DNA of 32,853 nt from the IMG/VR virus record IMGVR_UViG_3300042691_030980, positions 1 to 32,853 of that record; one strand, written 5' to 3'. Numbering within the stretch: the first letter of the stretch is position 1; the number at the start of each line of letters is the position of its first letter. The notes beneath the pieces were generated by a model. That model made no database searches and was not told where the DNA came from. It was given only the letters and a program-made list of their open reading frames with translations. Both the position numbers and the translations under genes were made by a program. Source of the stretch: a virus. Positions 1-8,113 of this stretch are shown piece by piece.

Positions 1-2
1 CA

Positions 3-386
3 ATGGACTGCCGACGACGTCACGCATACACTGGGCGATTTGTGCGCTCAGATGGATACGTCGCAGTGCGCCGAGGTGATGGCTTTGTCCTTGAGCATCG
101 TGCAATCATGGAAGCGCACTTGGGCAGAAGCCTCGAAACATGGGAACACGTTCATCACCGAAACGGTGTTAAGTCCGATAATCGGCTGGACAACCTTGAA
201 GTCCTCTCTGTCGCAAATCACGCCAAAATTCATCATAAAGGCATCGACCGATCGTGCTACCACATGGCAACATGCAACGAGTGCGGAGCTACCTTTCATC
301 GTCGCATCAAAGAAACTGAAAAGCACCCTCGAACTTATTGCAGTCGAAAGTGCTATCTCAAGGGCGTGCAATCCAGCCAGCGTTGA
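3..386 (+). CDS. HNH homing-type endonuclease (possibly 5'-partial)
   Basis: The 127-residue ORF has a clear HNH nuclease core: an N-terminal strand pair, the EHR..M..HLGR segment, then HVHHRNGVKSDNRLDNLEVL and a trailing H-A-K-I-H. A short C-terminal zinc-knuckle-like segment (C-N-E-C ... C-S-R-K-C) follows. This architecture is typical of phage HNH_3 family proteins that bind and nick DNA and promote their own insertion into neighbouring genes. The first ATG lies at the very edge of the window, so the true start may be upstream. The ORF ends about 15 bases before recognisable methyltransferase sequence begins in another frame, so it appears to sit inside, or directly against, an interrupted methyltransferase gene. 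The frame used by the methyltransferase is also open through this stretch, but it reads as a non-protein-like shadow there. The HNH identity is secure; the intron or insertion interpretation is an inference. Confidence 0.8.
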   Translation: MDCRRRHAYTGRFVRSDGYVAVRRGDGFVLEHRAIMEAHLGRSLETWEHVHHRNGVKSDNRLDNLEVLSVANHAKIHHKGIDRSCYHMATCNECGATFHRRIKETEKHPRTYCSRKCYLKGVQSSQR

Positions 387-387
387 C

Positions 388-1176
388 AATCGTATCGCCC
401 ACGAGCCAGCAGTGCTCGCCCGTAAGCCACTGACCGGCACCGTCGCCGACAATGTGCTGACGTGGGGAACCGGTGCGCTCAACATTGATGGGAGCAGGGT
501 GGGTGAGCGTGAAAAAGAGCAGTACACCGGAGTAAAGCATAAAAGTTCTTTTGGCGGAGAAGCGCAAGATTATAAAAATCCTAATAAATATGAGAAGTCA
601 ACAGAACCACTACCCTCCGGTCGCTGGCCTGCTAACGTCATCCTCGACGAACACGCCGCCGAAGCGCTGGATGAGCAGAGTGGGCACAGTGTGAGTAATA
701 ATCGTATTGGCAAGCGAACTGGAAAAAACGCGGGCACTTATGGCGCATACACAGGACAGAGCGAAGTCAGCATGGGTCACACCGACTCCGGCGGCGCTTC
801 ACGCTTTTTCTACATCGCCAAAGCGTCGAGGGCCGAGCGTGAGGCGGGGTTGGAGGGTGTGGAGTTGAAAATAGGTGGCGGAATGAAAGGCACTGAAGAT
901 GGGACTCTGCTGACAGGTTCAGGAAACGAGCGCAACCCACTCCGAGCCAACCACCACCCCACCGTCAAACCCATCGCCCTCATGCGCCACCTCGTCCGCC
1001 TCGTCACGCCAAAGGGTGGTACCGTGCTCGATCCGTTCATGGGCAGTGGCTCAACCGGGTGTGCAGCAATGATGGAGGGCATGCGCTTTGTCGGCATCGA
1101 CATCACGGCTGAGTACGTGGACATTGCCGAGCGTCGTATCCTGCACTGGCTGAATCAGAACCCGATGGAGTTGTAG
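388..1176 (+). CDS. DNA methyltransferase, C-terminal part (5' end missing or interrupted)
   Basis: From about base 400 this frame reads as the C-terminal part of a phage beta-class DNA methyltransferase. It begins with a HEPAVLARKPL segment and GTVADNVL..GTGALNIDG, then HPTVKP, the S-adenosylmethionine motif LDPFMGSGSTG, and GIDITAEYVDIAERRI. In this permuted class the catalytic (D/N/S)PP(Y/W) motif lies N-terminal to these segments, and it is not visible here. It should be upstream of the window or separated by the HNH gene. The frame stays open back to base 1 without family-like sequence, so the 5' boundary given is approximate. The likely role is modification of phage DNA against restriction. 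The gene is followed directly by a small ORF and a ParB-like gene. Confidence 0.75.
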   Translation, partial: NRIAHEPAVLARKPLTGTVADNVLTWGTGALNIDGSRVGEREKEQYTGVKHKSSFGGEAQDYKNPNKYEKSTEPLPSGRWPANVILDEHAAEALDEQSGHSVSNNRIGKRTGKNAGTYGAYTGQSEVSMGHTDSGGASRFFYIAKASRAEREAGLEGVELKIGGGMKGTEDGTLLTGSGNERNPLRANHHPTVKPIALMRHLVRLVTPKGGTVLDPFMGSGSTGCAAMMEGMRFVGIDITAEYVDIAERRILHWLNQNPMEL

Positions 1177-1398
1177 ATGAGCAAAAAGTACAAAAAGAAG
1201 TACATCATCCTTGGGGCGCCATTTCCATATTGGTCTGACAAAGTGCGTGGAACTTCATACATCGTTCAGCGCAAAGAAGTTGTAACACGCAGATGGATTT
1301 ACACATGGTACCTTGCCGGTCACACCCCATGGCACGGAAAAACGTGCATTTGGCGAACGGTTATCAGTAAAGTGCGTAGAATAGGAAAGGAAAATTGA
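1177..1398 (+). CDS. Small basic protein of unknown function
   Basis: This is a 73-residue ORF starting immediately after the methyltransferase stop (TAG then ATG), with GGAG six bases upstream inside the end of that gene. The product is strongly basic, with an N-terminal run of Lys residues and Arg/Lys-rich ends, and has many aromatic residues (several Trp and Tyr). I recognise no domain. Its composition and its place between a DNA methyltransferase and a ParB-like protein would suit a small nucleic-acid-binding protein, but this is only an inference. Tight spacing on both sides supports it as a real gene of the operon. Confidence 0.55.
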   Translation: MSKKYKKKYIILGAPFPYWSDKVRGTSYIVQRKEVVTRRWIYTWYLAGHTPWHGKTCIWRTVISKVRRIGKEN

Positions 1399-1399
1399 T

Positions 1400-1951
1400 A
1401 TGTATAACAATCGCATCGTTAGACACGGAACTGAAAACCCAGAGCAACTGTTGGCACATCCCGACAACTTTCGTGTGCACGGTCGTGCACAGCAAGACGC
1501 ATTGCATCAGGTTATGCGTGACGTGGGAGTGGTGCAAACCGTCATTGTCAATGAAACCACTGGTCACGTTATTGACGGCCATCTACGCATCGCACTTGCG
1601 CTTCGCAACAACGAGCCATCGGTGCCGGTGACATACGTGCAGTTAAGTGAGGATGAGGAGCGAATAATTCTTGCTACGTTTGATCCAATTGGCAATATGG
1701 CCATGATAGACAGACAAAAGCTTGCTGAGTTGCTAGAAGATGTTGACATTCCAACAGAGGAACTTGATACGTTTATTGACTCACTCAAAGTGCAAAATGA
1801 GATTGTTGACCCAGTTGCAGATGACGCAACTGAGTTGCATGATGACGAAAAAACATATATGGTTGTAGTAGAATTGCCATCGCGCGACGCCTACGACCAA
1901 GTGATAATGGAAATGGAGTCACGTGGCTACAAGGTAAGGGGTAATCAATGA
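1400..1951 (+). CDS. ParB/Srx-like nuclease-domain protein
   Basis: The 183-residue product has the ParB N-terminal-domain signature: N-P..L..HP.N near residues 13-23, a Q-T-V-I-V strand, and G-H-V-I-D-G-H-L-R near 55-63, the conserved DGH(L)R box. The C-terminal third is acidic and then forms a short alpha-beta segment. Phages often place such ParB-like domains next to DNA methyltransferases and the terminase small subunit, as here. Biochemical roles in the superfamily include CTP-dependent DNA binding and nuclease or ATPase activity, and which applies is not visible. A good Shine-Dalgarno (AGGAAAGGA) precedes the ATG, and the stop overlaps the next start by four bases. Confidence 0.75.
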   Translation: MYNNRIVRHGTENPEQLLAHPDNFRVHGRAQQDALHQVMRDVGVVQTVIVNETTGHVIDGHLRIALALRNNEPSVPVTYVQLSEDEERIILATFDPIGNMAMIDRQKLAELLEDVDIPTEELDTFIDSLKVQNEIVDPVADDATELHDDEKTYMVVVELPSRDAYDQVIMEMESRGYKVRGNQ

Positions 1952-2340
1952 ATAGAATTATTCGCACAGCCGAAAAGATGCGCACTATTCTTCGTGCAAT
2001 AGAAATTGGCGCAACCCATCGTATTGCGGCAATGAGTGCTGGCGTGTCCGAGCGCACGCTTAAGCAGTGGACTGACGAAGATCCCGAGTTTCGTGAGCAA
2101 GTTGACATTGCCGAAAGCAAATCTGCCATTCGCTTGTTGGCCAAAGTTGAGCAAGCAGCAAACAATGGCGATTGGAAAGCCGCTGCGTGGAAACTTGAAC
2201 GTCGATTCCCACAGGAGTATGGCAAGCAAATCATAGAGCAAACAGGACAGGTGGACTATGTCATCGACATCGGCATCAGAAAAGAGGATCGTCCGGCACT
2301 CAACGATGACGGAGCCTCAACGAAACTTTTGGTTGAGTGA
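1948..2340 (+). CDS. Terminase small subunit (putative)
   Basis: The 130-residue protein has an N-terminal helix-turn-helix: A-I-E-I-G-A-T-H-R-I-A-A-M-S-A-G-V-S followed by E-R-T-L-K-Q-W. Next comes F-R-E-Q-V-D-I-A-E-S and a helical segment with A-A-W-K-L-E-R-R-F-P-Q-E-Y-G, a sequence typical of phage small terminase or Nu1-like DNA-recognition subunits. It would bind the packaging site and recruit the large subunit. It lies directly upstream of, and overlaps, the large terminase gene. The overlap depends on the start chosen for the large subunit. Function is inferred from the motif and position. Confidence 0.8.
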   Translation: MNRIIRTAEKMRTILRAIEIGATHRIAAMSAGVSERTLKQWTDEDPEFREQVDIAESKSAIRLLAKVEQAANNGDWKAAAWKLERRFPQEYGKQIIEQTGQVDYVIDIGIRKEDRPALNDDGASTKLLVE

Positions 2341-3445
2341 CGCAAAGTTTCGTTTGTTTGTGGGTGGCGTTGGCAGCGGAAAGACGCGCGCTGGAATCGT
2401 AGAGTGTTTTCGACAAGAGCCACAAAGCAATGGTATGGTCGTTGCGCCAACATATACAATGCTTCGTGATGCTACACTGCGTACATTTTTGGAGTTGGCA
2501 GAAGAGGCCAACATTCTACAATCATTCAAAGAGGGCACGATGATTGCCAAGCTACACGGCAATCGTACTGTGTTATTTCGCTCTGCAGACGATCCGAACA
2601 AACTTCGTGGCCCCAACATTGGATGGTTTATGATGGATGAGGCGGCGCTACTTGACGAAATCGTATGGAACATCATGATTGGCCGTTTACGTGAAAAGCC
2701 ATCGCGAGGATGGGCAGTTACCACGCCTCGTGGTAAAAATTGGCTTTATCATAAGTTCACTAAAAGTGCCGGATATGAAATCATCAAGTCGTCAAGTAAA
2801 GACAATCCCTACCTACCAGAGGGGTTTGTTGAGTCTCTTGAGCAATCCTACACAGCGGAGTGGCGTGCGCAAGAAATTGAAGGCGACTTTCTCGATCCTG
2901 CTGGTGCGCTATTTCGACGTGAATACTTCAAACTCATTGACCGAGCGCCAGAAGGGTTGCAGTGGCATCGTTATTGGGACTTGGCGGCGTCAGTGCGACA
3001 GACGGCAGACTACACAGCATCAGTTGCAGTTGCAATGGACGATTCAGGTAATGTATTCTTGAAAGAGGGAATTCACTTACGCGCAGAATGGCCTGATGTG
3101 CAGAAGTTGATGATACGCACCATGTTGCAAGATGCATCCGTGTTTCACTACATCGAAAAGGCGTTGCACGGAATAGCAGCACTACAGGAACTGATGCGTG
3201 TCAAAGAAATAGCACATATATCCATTAACGACGTACAGCCTCAGGGTGACAAAGTGCAACGTGCGATGGCTTGGGCAGCGCGCGCAGAACAAGGCAAGGT
3301 GCATATCGTAAATGGGGAATGGGTATCAGAGTTTCTTGACGAAGTATCCATGTTCCCACACGGAAAGCACGATGACTATGTTGACAGCGTGTCTGGATCT
3401 ATGCCGATGCTAGGAAGTGCAGGAAGGTTGCTGCTATGGGATTAA
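2306..3445 (+). CDS. terL: Terminase large subunit (DNA packaging ATPase/nuclease)
   Basis: This is the packaging motor subunit. Walker A is GGVGSGKT at about residues 20-27, Walker B is IGWFMMDEA at about 105-113, and a coupling-motif-like VTTPRGKNW lies near 138-146. The RNase H-like nuclease domain begins at RYWDLAAS, with the first catalytic Asp in WDLA, and ends with HDDYVDSVSG, which supplies a second acidic cluster. The 379-residue length is slightly short but within the range for compact phage terminases. I chose the ATG at 2306 because homologues normally begin a few residues before the T-x-x-Q/P-x-x-F segment. An in-frame ATG at 2258 would add 16 residues. The gene overlaps the small subunit at its start and the portal at its end. 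Confidence 0.93.
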   Translation: MTEPQRNFWLSDAKFRLFVGGVGSGKTRAGIVECFRQEPQSNGMVVAPTYTMLRDATLRTFLELAEEANILQSFKEGTMIAKLHGNRTVLFRSADDPNKLRGPNIGWFMMDEAALLDEIVWNIMIGRLREKPSRGWAVTTPRGKNWLYHKFTKSAGYEIIKSSSKDNPYLPEGFVESLEQSYTAEWRAQEIEGDFLDPAGALFRREYFKLIDRAPEGLQWHRYWDLAASVRQTADYTASVAVAMDDSGNVFLKEGIHLRAEWPDVQKLMIRTMLQDASVFHYIEKALHGIAALQELMRVKEIAHISINDVQPQGDKVQRAMAWAARAEQGKVHIVNGEWVSEFLDEVSMFPHGKHDDYVDSVSGSMPMLGSAGRLLLWD

Positions 3446-5445
3446 AATCTATACCGATTGAAGCGTTTCCGCCTGGATATTGGCGAGTGCTCGAAGGCAA
3501 GCTTGAGGAGAGCAATGGCATTAGTGTGGTGCATGCTTACAAGTATGTTCCTGTAATGCGACAGTCTATTGACATTCGCGCCAATGCGGTGGCCGGCATG
3601 CCATACCTCATTATGCGTGGCGATCAAGACGTATCACTTGAGCCGGAAATCATCAAGTTTATGACGATGTTGCGACCACTATTGCGCAAGATTGAATCAG
3701 ACTTGTGCTTATTTGGCGCAGCCTATTTATTGATAGAGCGCAATCGGTTTGGACTGAATGGCAGACTGCGACCGTTATCGCCTGTAACAATCGAGCCTCA
3801 GTATGATGATAAGCTTGGCGTCAAAGAGTTTATTCGTACTATCAATGATAAAACGTACACCATTAAACCTGATGAGATGGTGTATTTTTGGTTACAAAAT
3901 CCTGACGCAGAAGTTGGCCCAGGTGTTGCACCTGCCACTACTGCGCTGCGTAGCGCCGCAACATTGTATTTCTTAGATACATTTCTTGAAAACTTTTGGC
4001 GTCGTGGCGCCATCAAGGCAACGCTTTTGTCGGTTAGTGGTCCAGCGCAGCAAGCCGAAATGCAAAAGTTAGAAGCATGGTGGAAGCGGTTTGTGAGTGG
4101 AGTTAAAAACTCGTGGAACTCAGTTGCCATTCGCGCTGATGTCAAACCAGTGGTTGTTGGTGACACACTGAAAGATACTGTTAATCCTGATTTAACTGAA
4201 CAATCTCGCACAGACACATTGACTGCATTTGGCGTACCACATAGCCTCGTGCTATCAAATGCGGCAACATACGCCACGGCAAATGTGGATCGCTTAGCAT
4301 TTTACGAGTCAACAATCGTACCGCAATGTACGATGATTTGCGAGGTGCTCAATGAGCAACTGCTATACAAGGCAGGCCTGCGCATCGTTCCACGACCCGA
4401 CAAGCTTGAAACGTATCAGCGCAATGAGCTCGAAAAAGCACAAGGCGTCATACAGTTAACTGGCAGTCCAATACTGACTGTCAATGAAGCGCGTGACATG
4501 ATGGGGTATGGCCCAATTCAACAAGCGCCAATGAATATTGATGACAAGTTTGATGAGCCACAAGAGACAATTAACGCAACTGCACCGGCCTTACGTGAGG
4601 AGTCGCCCACGTCACCGGTAAGCCAACAGATTAATGGCCAGTCTGCAAAGCAACTTGATTTAATGCGATGGAAGCACAAAGCCATCAAGTCGTTGAAGTC
4701 AGGGAAATCCCCATCAGTGCGATTTGATAGTGATGAAATACCATTTGCTGAAAAGAAGTTACTTGAACAACTTCTAATTGGCCAAGACGTACATGCGGTC
4801 AAACATATTTTTGATTCATTCAAACGTGCACCTGGCGAGTCACTAACAGATGATGAGCAACAGTTGTACGACATTCTTGTAAAGGCAATGGCGAAAATTC
4901 GCCGCGAAGCGATGGCAAGCGGTCGCACATTAAATGCTGAAGAGTTTGCGCAAAAGCTTGGAGCGGAAGTTACAAGCGCATTACGTTTGACGATGAATAC
5001 AACATATCAACAATTGATTGCCGAAGCTGTTAGTCGCCTTGGTGTTGGCGTTGATCCACTAGAACTTGCGCTTGCAATTGCGCCTGAGTGGGATTCATAT
5101 GTTGACAATCGACGCAAGCAAATTGAAGATACAACACGTCGATATTTGGCAATGTATGTTGATAGTACTATGACTGATAGTGTGATTGAGTTAGCGTTTG
5201 GCAATCGTCGTGCTGAGGTAATTGCAATAACTGAAAACACAAATAGCCAAGCAATGGTCATTATGAAGTTGCAGGAATTACTGCAGCAGATGGGTGTTGC
5301 GACAAAGCTTATTTGGATTACCGCGCAAGATGAGCTTGTATGCACGAAATGCCGTCCGTTTAATCGCACATCGCAGGATGTATGGAAGGTGCCACCACCT
5401 CTGCATCCATATTGCCGATGCACGCTAGTACTGGAGCGCGCATGA
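3436..5445 (+). CDS. Portal protein fused to Mu F-like head morphogenesis domain
   Basis: The 669-residue product has an HK97-type portal in its N-terminal half. Diagnostic segments include Y-V-P-V-M-R-Q-S-I-D-I-R-A-N-A-V-A-G, the tunnel and wing region with W-K-R-F-V-S-G, and F-G-V-P-H-S-L-V-L. The C-terminal part (from about residue 430) is helical and ends in a Mu gpF-type signature: I-T-A-Q-D-E-L-V-C-T-K-C-R-P, then P-P-P-L-H-P-Y-C-R-C at about 653-662, with paired Cys residues expected to bind zinc. Portals of this family are usually 400-500 residues, so this is a fusion of portal and minor head protein, which are adjacent separate genes in many phages. The product forms the DNA entry ring, and the F domain sits inside the procapsid. 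Confidence 0.9.
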   Translation: MGLKSIPIEAFPPGYWRVLEGKLEESNGISVVHAYKYVPVMRQSIDIRANAVAGMPYLIMRGDQDVSLEPEIIKFMTMLRPLLRKIESDLCLFGAAYLLIERNRFGLNGRLRPLSPVTIEPQYDDKLGVKEFIRTINDKTYTIKPDEMVYFWLQNPDAEVGPGVAPATTALRSAATLYFLDTFLENFWRRGAIKATLLSVSGPAQQAEMQKLEAWWKRFVSGVKNSWNSVAIRADVKPVVVGDTLKDTVNPDLTEQSRTDTLTAFGVPHSLVLSNAATYATANVDRLAFYESTIVPQCTMICEVLNEQLLYKAGLRIVPRPDKLETYQRNELEKAQGVIQLTGSPILTVNEARDMMGYGPIQQAPMNIDDKFDEPQETINATAPALREESPTSPVSQQINGQSAKQLDLMRWKHKAIKSLKSGKSPSVRFDSDEIPFAEKKLLEQLLIGQDVHAVKHIFDSFKRAPGESLTDDEQQLYDILVKAMAKIRREAMASGRTLNAEEFAQKLGAEVTSALRLTMNTTYQQLIAEAVSRLGVGVDPLELALAIAPEWDSYVDNRRKQIEDTTRRYLAMYVDSTMTDSVIELAFGNRRAEVIAITENTNSQAMVIMKLQELLQQMGVATKLIWITAQDELVCTKCRPFNRTSQDVWKVPPPLHPYCRCTLVLERA

Positions 5446-5903
5446 AAAACAGAGTTATCGTCACGCCACTCTTAAAGCGCATGATACGATCGGCGCAAGG
5501 CGACAATTATGGCAAAAAGTTTCAGCGATTCGTTGACGATTTGCTGTATTGGCTTGCAAAAGAAGGCCGTGATTTTGTATCTAAATATCCACGTGCCAAA
5601 ATACGGCGCCCAGGCAAGCCATATTGGATGCGTGGAATTGGCTTGGTGCGTGACACCAAAAAGGGGTTGAAGATATACGAGCCATCACAGGTACTAAATG
5701 CTCGTTGGGCTATCACAAAACTTGGTAGATCGTACATGTTGTACAATACTGCCACATACAGTGGACTTGTGCACTTCAGCAAAGTGCAAGCAAGAGTGCA
5801 TAAGATTCACAAATGGCGCACTGAGCAACAAATGTATCGGTTTCTTGTTGGTCGAACAAAGCGACAAATTGGCACAATGAAGCAGATTATAGGTGCACTA
5901 TGA
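5442..5903 (+). CDS. Head-module protein of unknown function
   Basis: This 153-residue protein starts at an ATG overlapping the portal stop (ATGA). A longer in-frame start at 5382 would lie within the portal gene and is less likely. The product is very basic, rich in Lys, Arg, Tyr and Trp, and predicted to be mixed alpha-beta. It has no recognisable motif, although its position after a portal/Mu F fusion would fit a minor head or closure protein. It overlaps the next gene by four bases, so it is surely in the late operon. Confidence 0.65.
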   Translation: MKNRVIVTPLLKRMIRSAQGDNYGKKFQRFVDDLLYWLAKEGRDFVSKYPRAKIRRPGKPYWMRGIGLVRDTKKGLKIYEPSQVLNARWAITKLGRSYMLYNTATYSGLVHFSKVQARVHKIHKWRTEQQMYRFLVGRTKRQIGTMKQIIGAL

Positions 5904-6823
5904 CTGAAGTTTTAATACGAAACGGAACAATAAAAACATTGCCAAATCTGGGCATTGTTCCATATGACGCCTCATACAGTCAATCAGTGTGGGATCCTGT
6001 CACAGGTAATGTTAACGTATATCCATTTACCTATAACGCAAATTATTTTATTTTATTTGTAGCAAGATTTGCTGCGCCAGCCGTTATTTCGTATGAACTT
6101 GTTGAGTTTGACAACAAGCCAGTAACGTGGCCAATATACATATTTTTGCAAGCACGACAGAATACAGCACTATCTCCGCAATATCAGGGATATGGGTATG
6201 TATTCTACTTTGCCACTCTTGATCAACCGGCATTTGTTAGTTTGCTTTCATTATCATATACCCACAACAACTTGGGCAATGGCGATATTGTGTATACGAT
6301 TATAGATATGCAGTTGACCAAAATAGACAACGAGTACTTTATTCGATGTAGGGCAAGGAATCAATACAAGACAATTCGTCTTGATGGATGGGATGAGAGT
6401 AAGCCGCATACATGCACCGCAACGATTGCATTTAACGGAGCAACATACACTGCAAGGTTTTTTATTGATATGCAGTTGGCGGCGACAATTACTTTTTCAA
6501 GTCAATCAAATGGGTACACGACATACAACTGGCCAAACACCCAAAACTTTGACACGTTTTACATGAACTACGCCAATATCCCATCCTATCCAGATGAGGC
6601 ATATGTGTATGGATATTCAACAATGTATCTTGGATTTGTGGCCGGATGGACTATGACGAGTACGACACTTTTTACCGAAGAAAACTATGCGTATTTGGTG
6701 GATTTATGCACTAACCGATACAATTTATCTCAGTCAACCGATTGCGTTGAAATCGCATCTGGCGAGTTGTCAACGGCGCGATTTGGATCTTCAACATTTG
6801 ATAGCACATTTTACATGTGGTAA
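5900..6823 (+). CDS. Putative beta-rich structural protein (head accessory or fibre)
   Basis: This is a 307-residue protein of unknown family. It is rich in Tyr, Thr, Phe and Asn with alternating hydrophobic strands, and has a segment resembling a jelly-roll or concanavalin-like sandwich (A-T-I-A-F-N-G-A-T-Y-T-A-R-F-F-I-D near residues 175-190). No transmembrane helix or signal peptide is seen. The start overlaps the upstream stop as ATGA. Its place between portal/Mu F and prohead protease, beside another beta-rich protein, suggests a virion decoration or fibre. That role is an inference from position and composition only. Confidence 0.6.
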   Translation: MTEVLIRNGTIKTLPNLGIVPYDASYSQSVWDPVTGNVNVYPFTYNANYFILFVARFAAPAVISYELVEFDNKPVTWPIYIFLQARQNTALSPQYQGYGYVFYFATLDQPAFVSLLSLSYTHNNLGNGDIVYTIIDMQLTKIDNEYFIRCRARNQYKTIRLDGWDESKPHTCTATIAFNGATYTARFFIDMQLAATITFSSQSNGYTTYNWPNTQNFDTFYMNYANIPSYPDEAYVYGYSTMYLGFVAGWTMTSTTLFTEENYAYLVDLCTNRYNLSQSTDCVEIASGELSTARFGSSTFDSTFYMW

Positions 6824-6833
6824 GGAGTGACGC

Positions 6834-7364
6834 ATGGCTACCTGGAATACACCAACGACTGTGGCAACTGGAAGCAATCTTACGAGTGCGCTTTGGAACG
6901 ATCAACTTGGCGCAAATGGAAGCTTGCAGTGGTTGTACGATCAAACGCGTGCAACGATTGCGGTATCAAAGTCAACAAACACTGCGCTTACGGCAGGAAC
7001 GTCGTATACCTTTGTGTGGGACATTTTAGATGCTGCCGCTGCGAATATGCGACAAAATATTACATTGCCATCATTTCCAACAACGCAAATTGTACTGCCA
7101 ACCGAGGGTGCGTATATAGTGACGCTGTATTTGCGATACAATGCAGCTGCAACGATTAGCACGAACTTTGTCACGCCTAGTTACACCTACACATTTGACA
7201 TGCCAGTGCGCGCGAATACATCATCGTCTGCAACTGCATTAATTTACGCAACCGCTGCCAATACCGCGCTAACTGTATCGGTTATCGCCTCAGCCAGTGG
7301 CACAGTGACGTACACATCAAACAACCCAACGCAATCGTTATTTGTAGCAAAGGCTGGATGGTAA
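6834..7364 (+). CDS. Putative virion fibre/decoration protein
   Basis: The 176-residue protein opens with the W-N-T-P-T-T-V-A-T-G-S-N-L-T-S-A-L-W-N-D-Q segment seen at the N-termini of many phage structural proteins that attach a beta-rich C-terminal domain to the particle. The remainder is Ala/Thr/Ser-rich and strand-forming, possibly C1q/TNF-like, ending in V-A-K-A-G-W. A strong Shine-Dalgarno (AAGGAG) precedes the ATG. It overlaps the next start at TAATG. The family assignment is by eye, and the particle location is inferred from gene order. Confidence 0.6.
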   Translation: MATWNTPTTVATGSNLTSALWNDQLGANGSLQWLYDQTRATIAVSKSTNTALTAGTSYTFVWDILDAAAANMRQNITLPSFPTTQIVLPTEGAYIVTLYLRYNAAATISTNFVTPSYTYTFDMPVRANTSSSATALIYATAANTALTVSVIASASGTVTYTSNNPTQSLFVAKAGW

Positions 7365-8113
7365 TGAAATATAAAGCACCTGCCGCTGCACGAGAGGCAG
7401 CAAGGCGTGCGCTTGAAGTGCGCGCTGAAAAACCGCCAAGTCAGCGTGGAATGATGGCAACAGGCCTTGCTCGGGCGCGTCAACTAATCAATAACGATGA
7501 TTTTACCGAGTCCGACATTCGCACAATGTACGCATGGTTTCGCCGTCATGCAGTTGATAAGCAAGGTTCAACATGGAGCGATCAAGGCAAGGGATGGCAG
7601 GCGTGGAATGGATGGGGAGGTGATAGTGCTTTTTCATGGGTGTCTCGCATTGTTCGCCAACTTGACGCACAAAAGGCCGTGCAAGTAAAGCCATATTTTC
7701 GAGATGGTGAAATTGTGCAAGGATATTCTCGCACAGGACGGCGGCGCAATGAGCCAACGCCAGCTACGCGTGGGCCTGACGTTGTGCCAGAGCAAGTGCA
7801 ATTTCCCGCGTTGTATCGTCGTGCAAGGCGTATGGCGCGTCAGAAGTACAACACCTGGCCAAACGCATCAGCCACAGCCTATATGATTAGCGCATATGAA
7901 AAACTTGTAAAAGCGCGTGGCGGTAAGCCATATCGCACTACAAAATCACTTGAATCTGCGGTGCGCGGTGTGATATTGTATTCACAAGATGCAACAAAAA
8001 GCCAAAAGCTAGCGCATCTTGCTGATGACAATCAGTGGTTTATGCAACAATGGATTCAGTTGTCGGATGATGTATCAGTTCCGGCAGGATGTGAGGATGC
8101 AAATGTTGAGTGA
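7364..8113 (+). CDS. Phage head-associated protein with two small conserved domains
   Basis: The ATG at 7364 overlaps the upstream TAA. An ATG six bases earlier is in frame but offers no advantage. The product has 249 residues. The N-terminal part matches a recurrent phage motif: K-Y-x-x-P-A-A-A-R-E-A-A-R-R-A-L, then G-L-A-R-A-R-Q-L, a W-F-R-R-H segment, and W-N-G-W-G-G-D with W-V-S-R-I-V-R-Q-L. I know such segments from proteins encoded next to, or fused with, prohead proteases. The C-terminal half carries a second module, F-P-A-L-Y-R-R-A-R-R-M-A-R-Q-K-Y ... W-P-N-A-S-A-T-A-Y, resembling the DUF5872-type segment. Function is unknown. Adjacency to the protease suggests a role in procapsid assembly. 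Confidence 0.65.
   Translation: MKYKAPAAAREAARRALEVRAEKPPSQRGMMATGLARARQLINNDDFTESDIRTMYAWFRRHAVDKQGSTWSDQGKGWQAWNGWGGDSAFSWVSRIVRQLDAQKAVQVKPYFRDGEIVQGYSRTGRRRNEPTPATRGPDVVPEQVQFPALYRRARRMARQKYNTWPNASATAYMISAYEKLVKARGGKPYRTTKSLESAVRGVILYSQDATKSQKLAHLADDNQWFMQQWIQLSDDVSVPAGCEDANVE

Noticed and set aside
40-387. N-terminal extension of the methyltransferase frame back to base 40
   Set aside because: The frame is open, but its residues look like a shadow of the HNH gene and match no methyltransferase segment.
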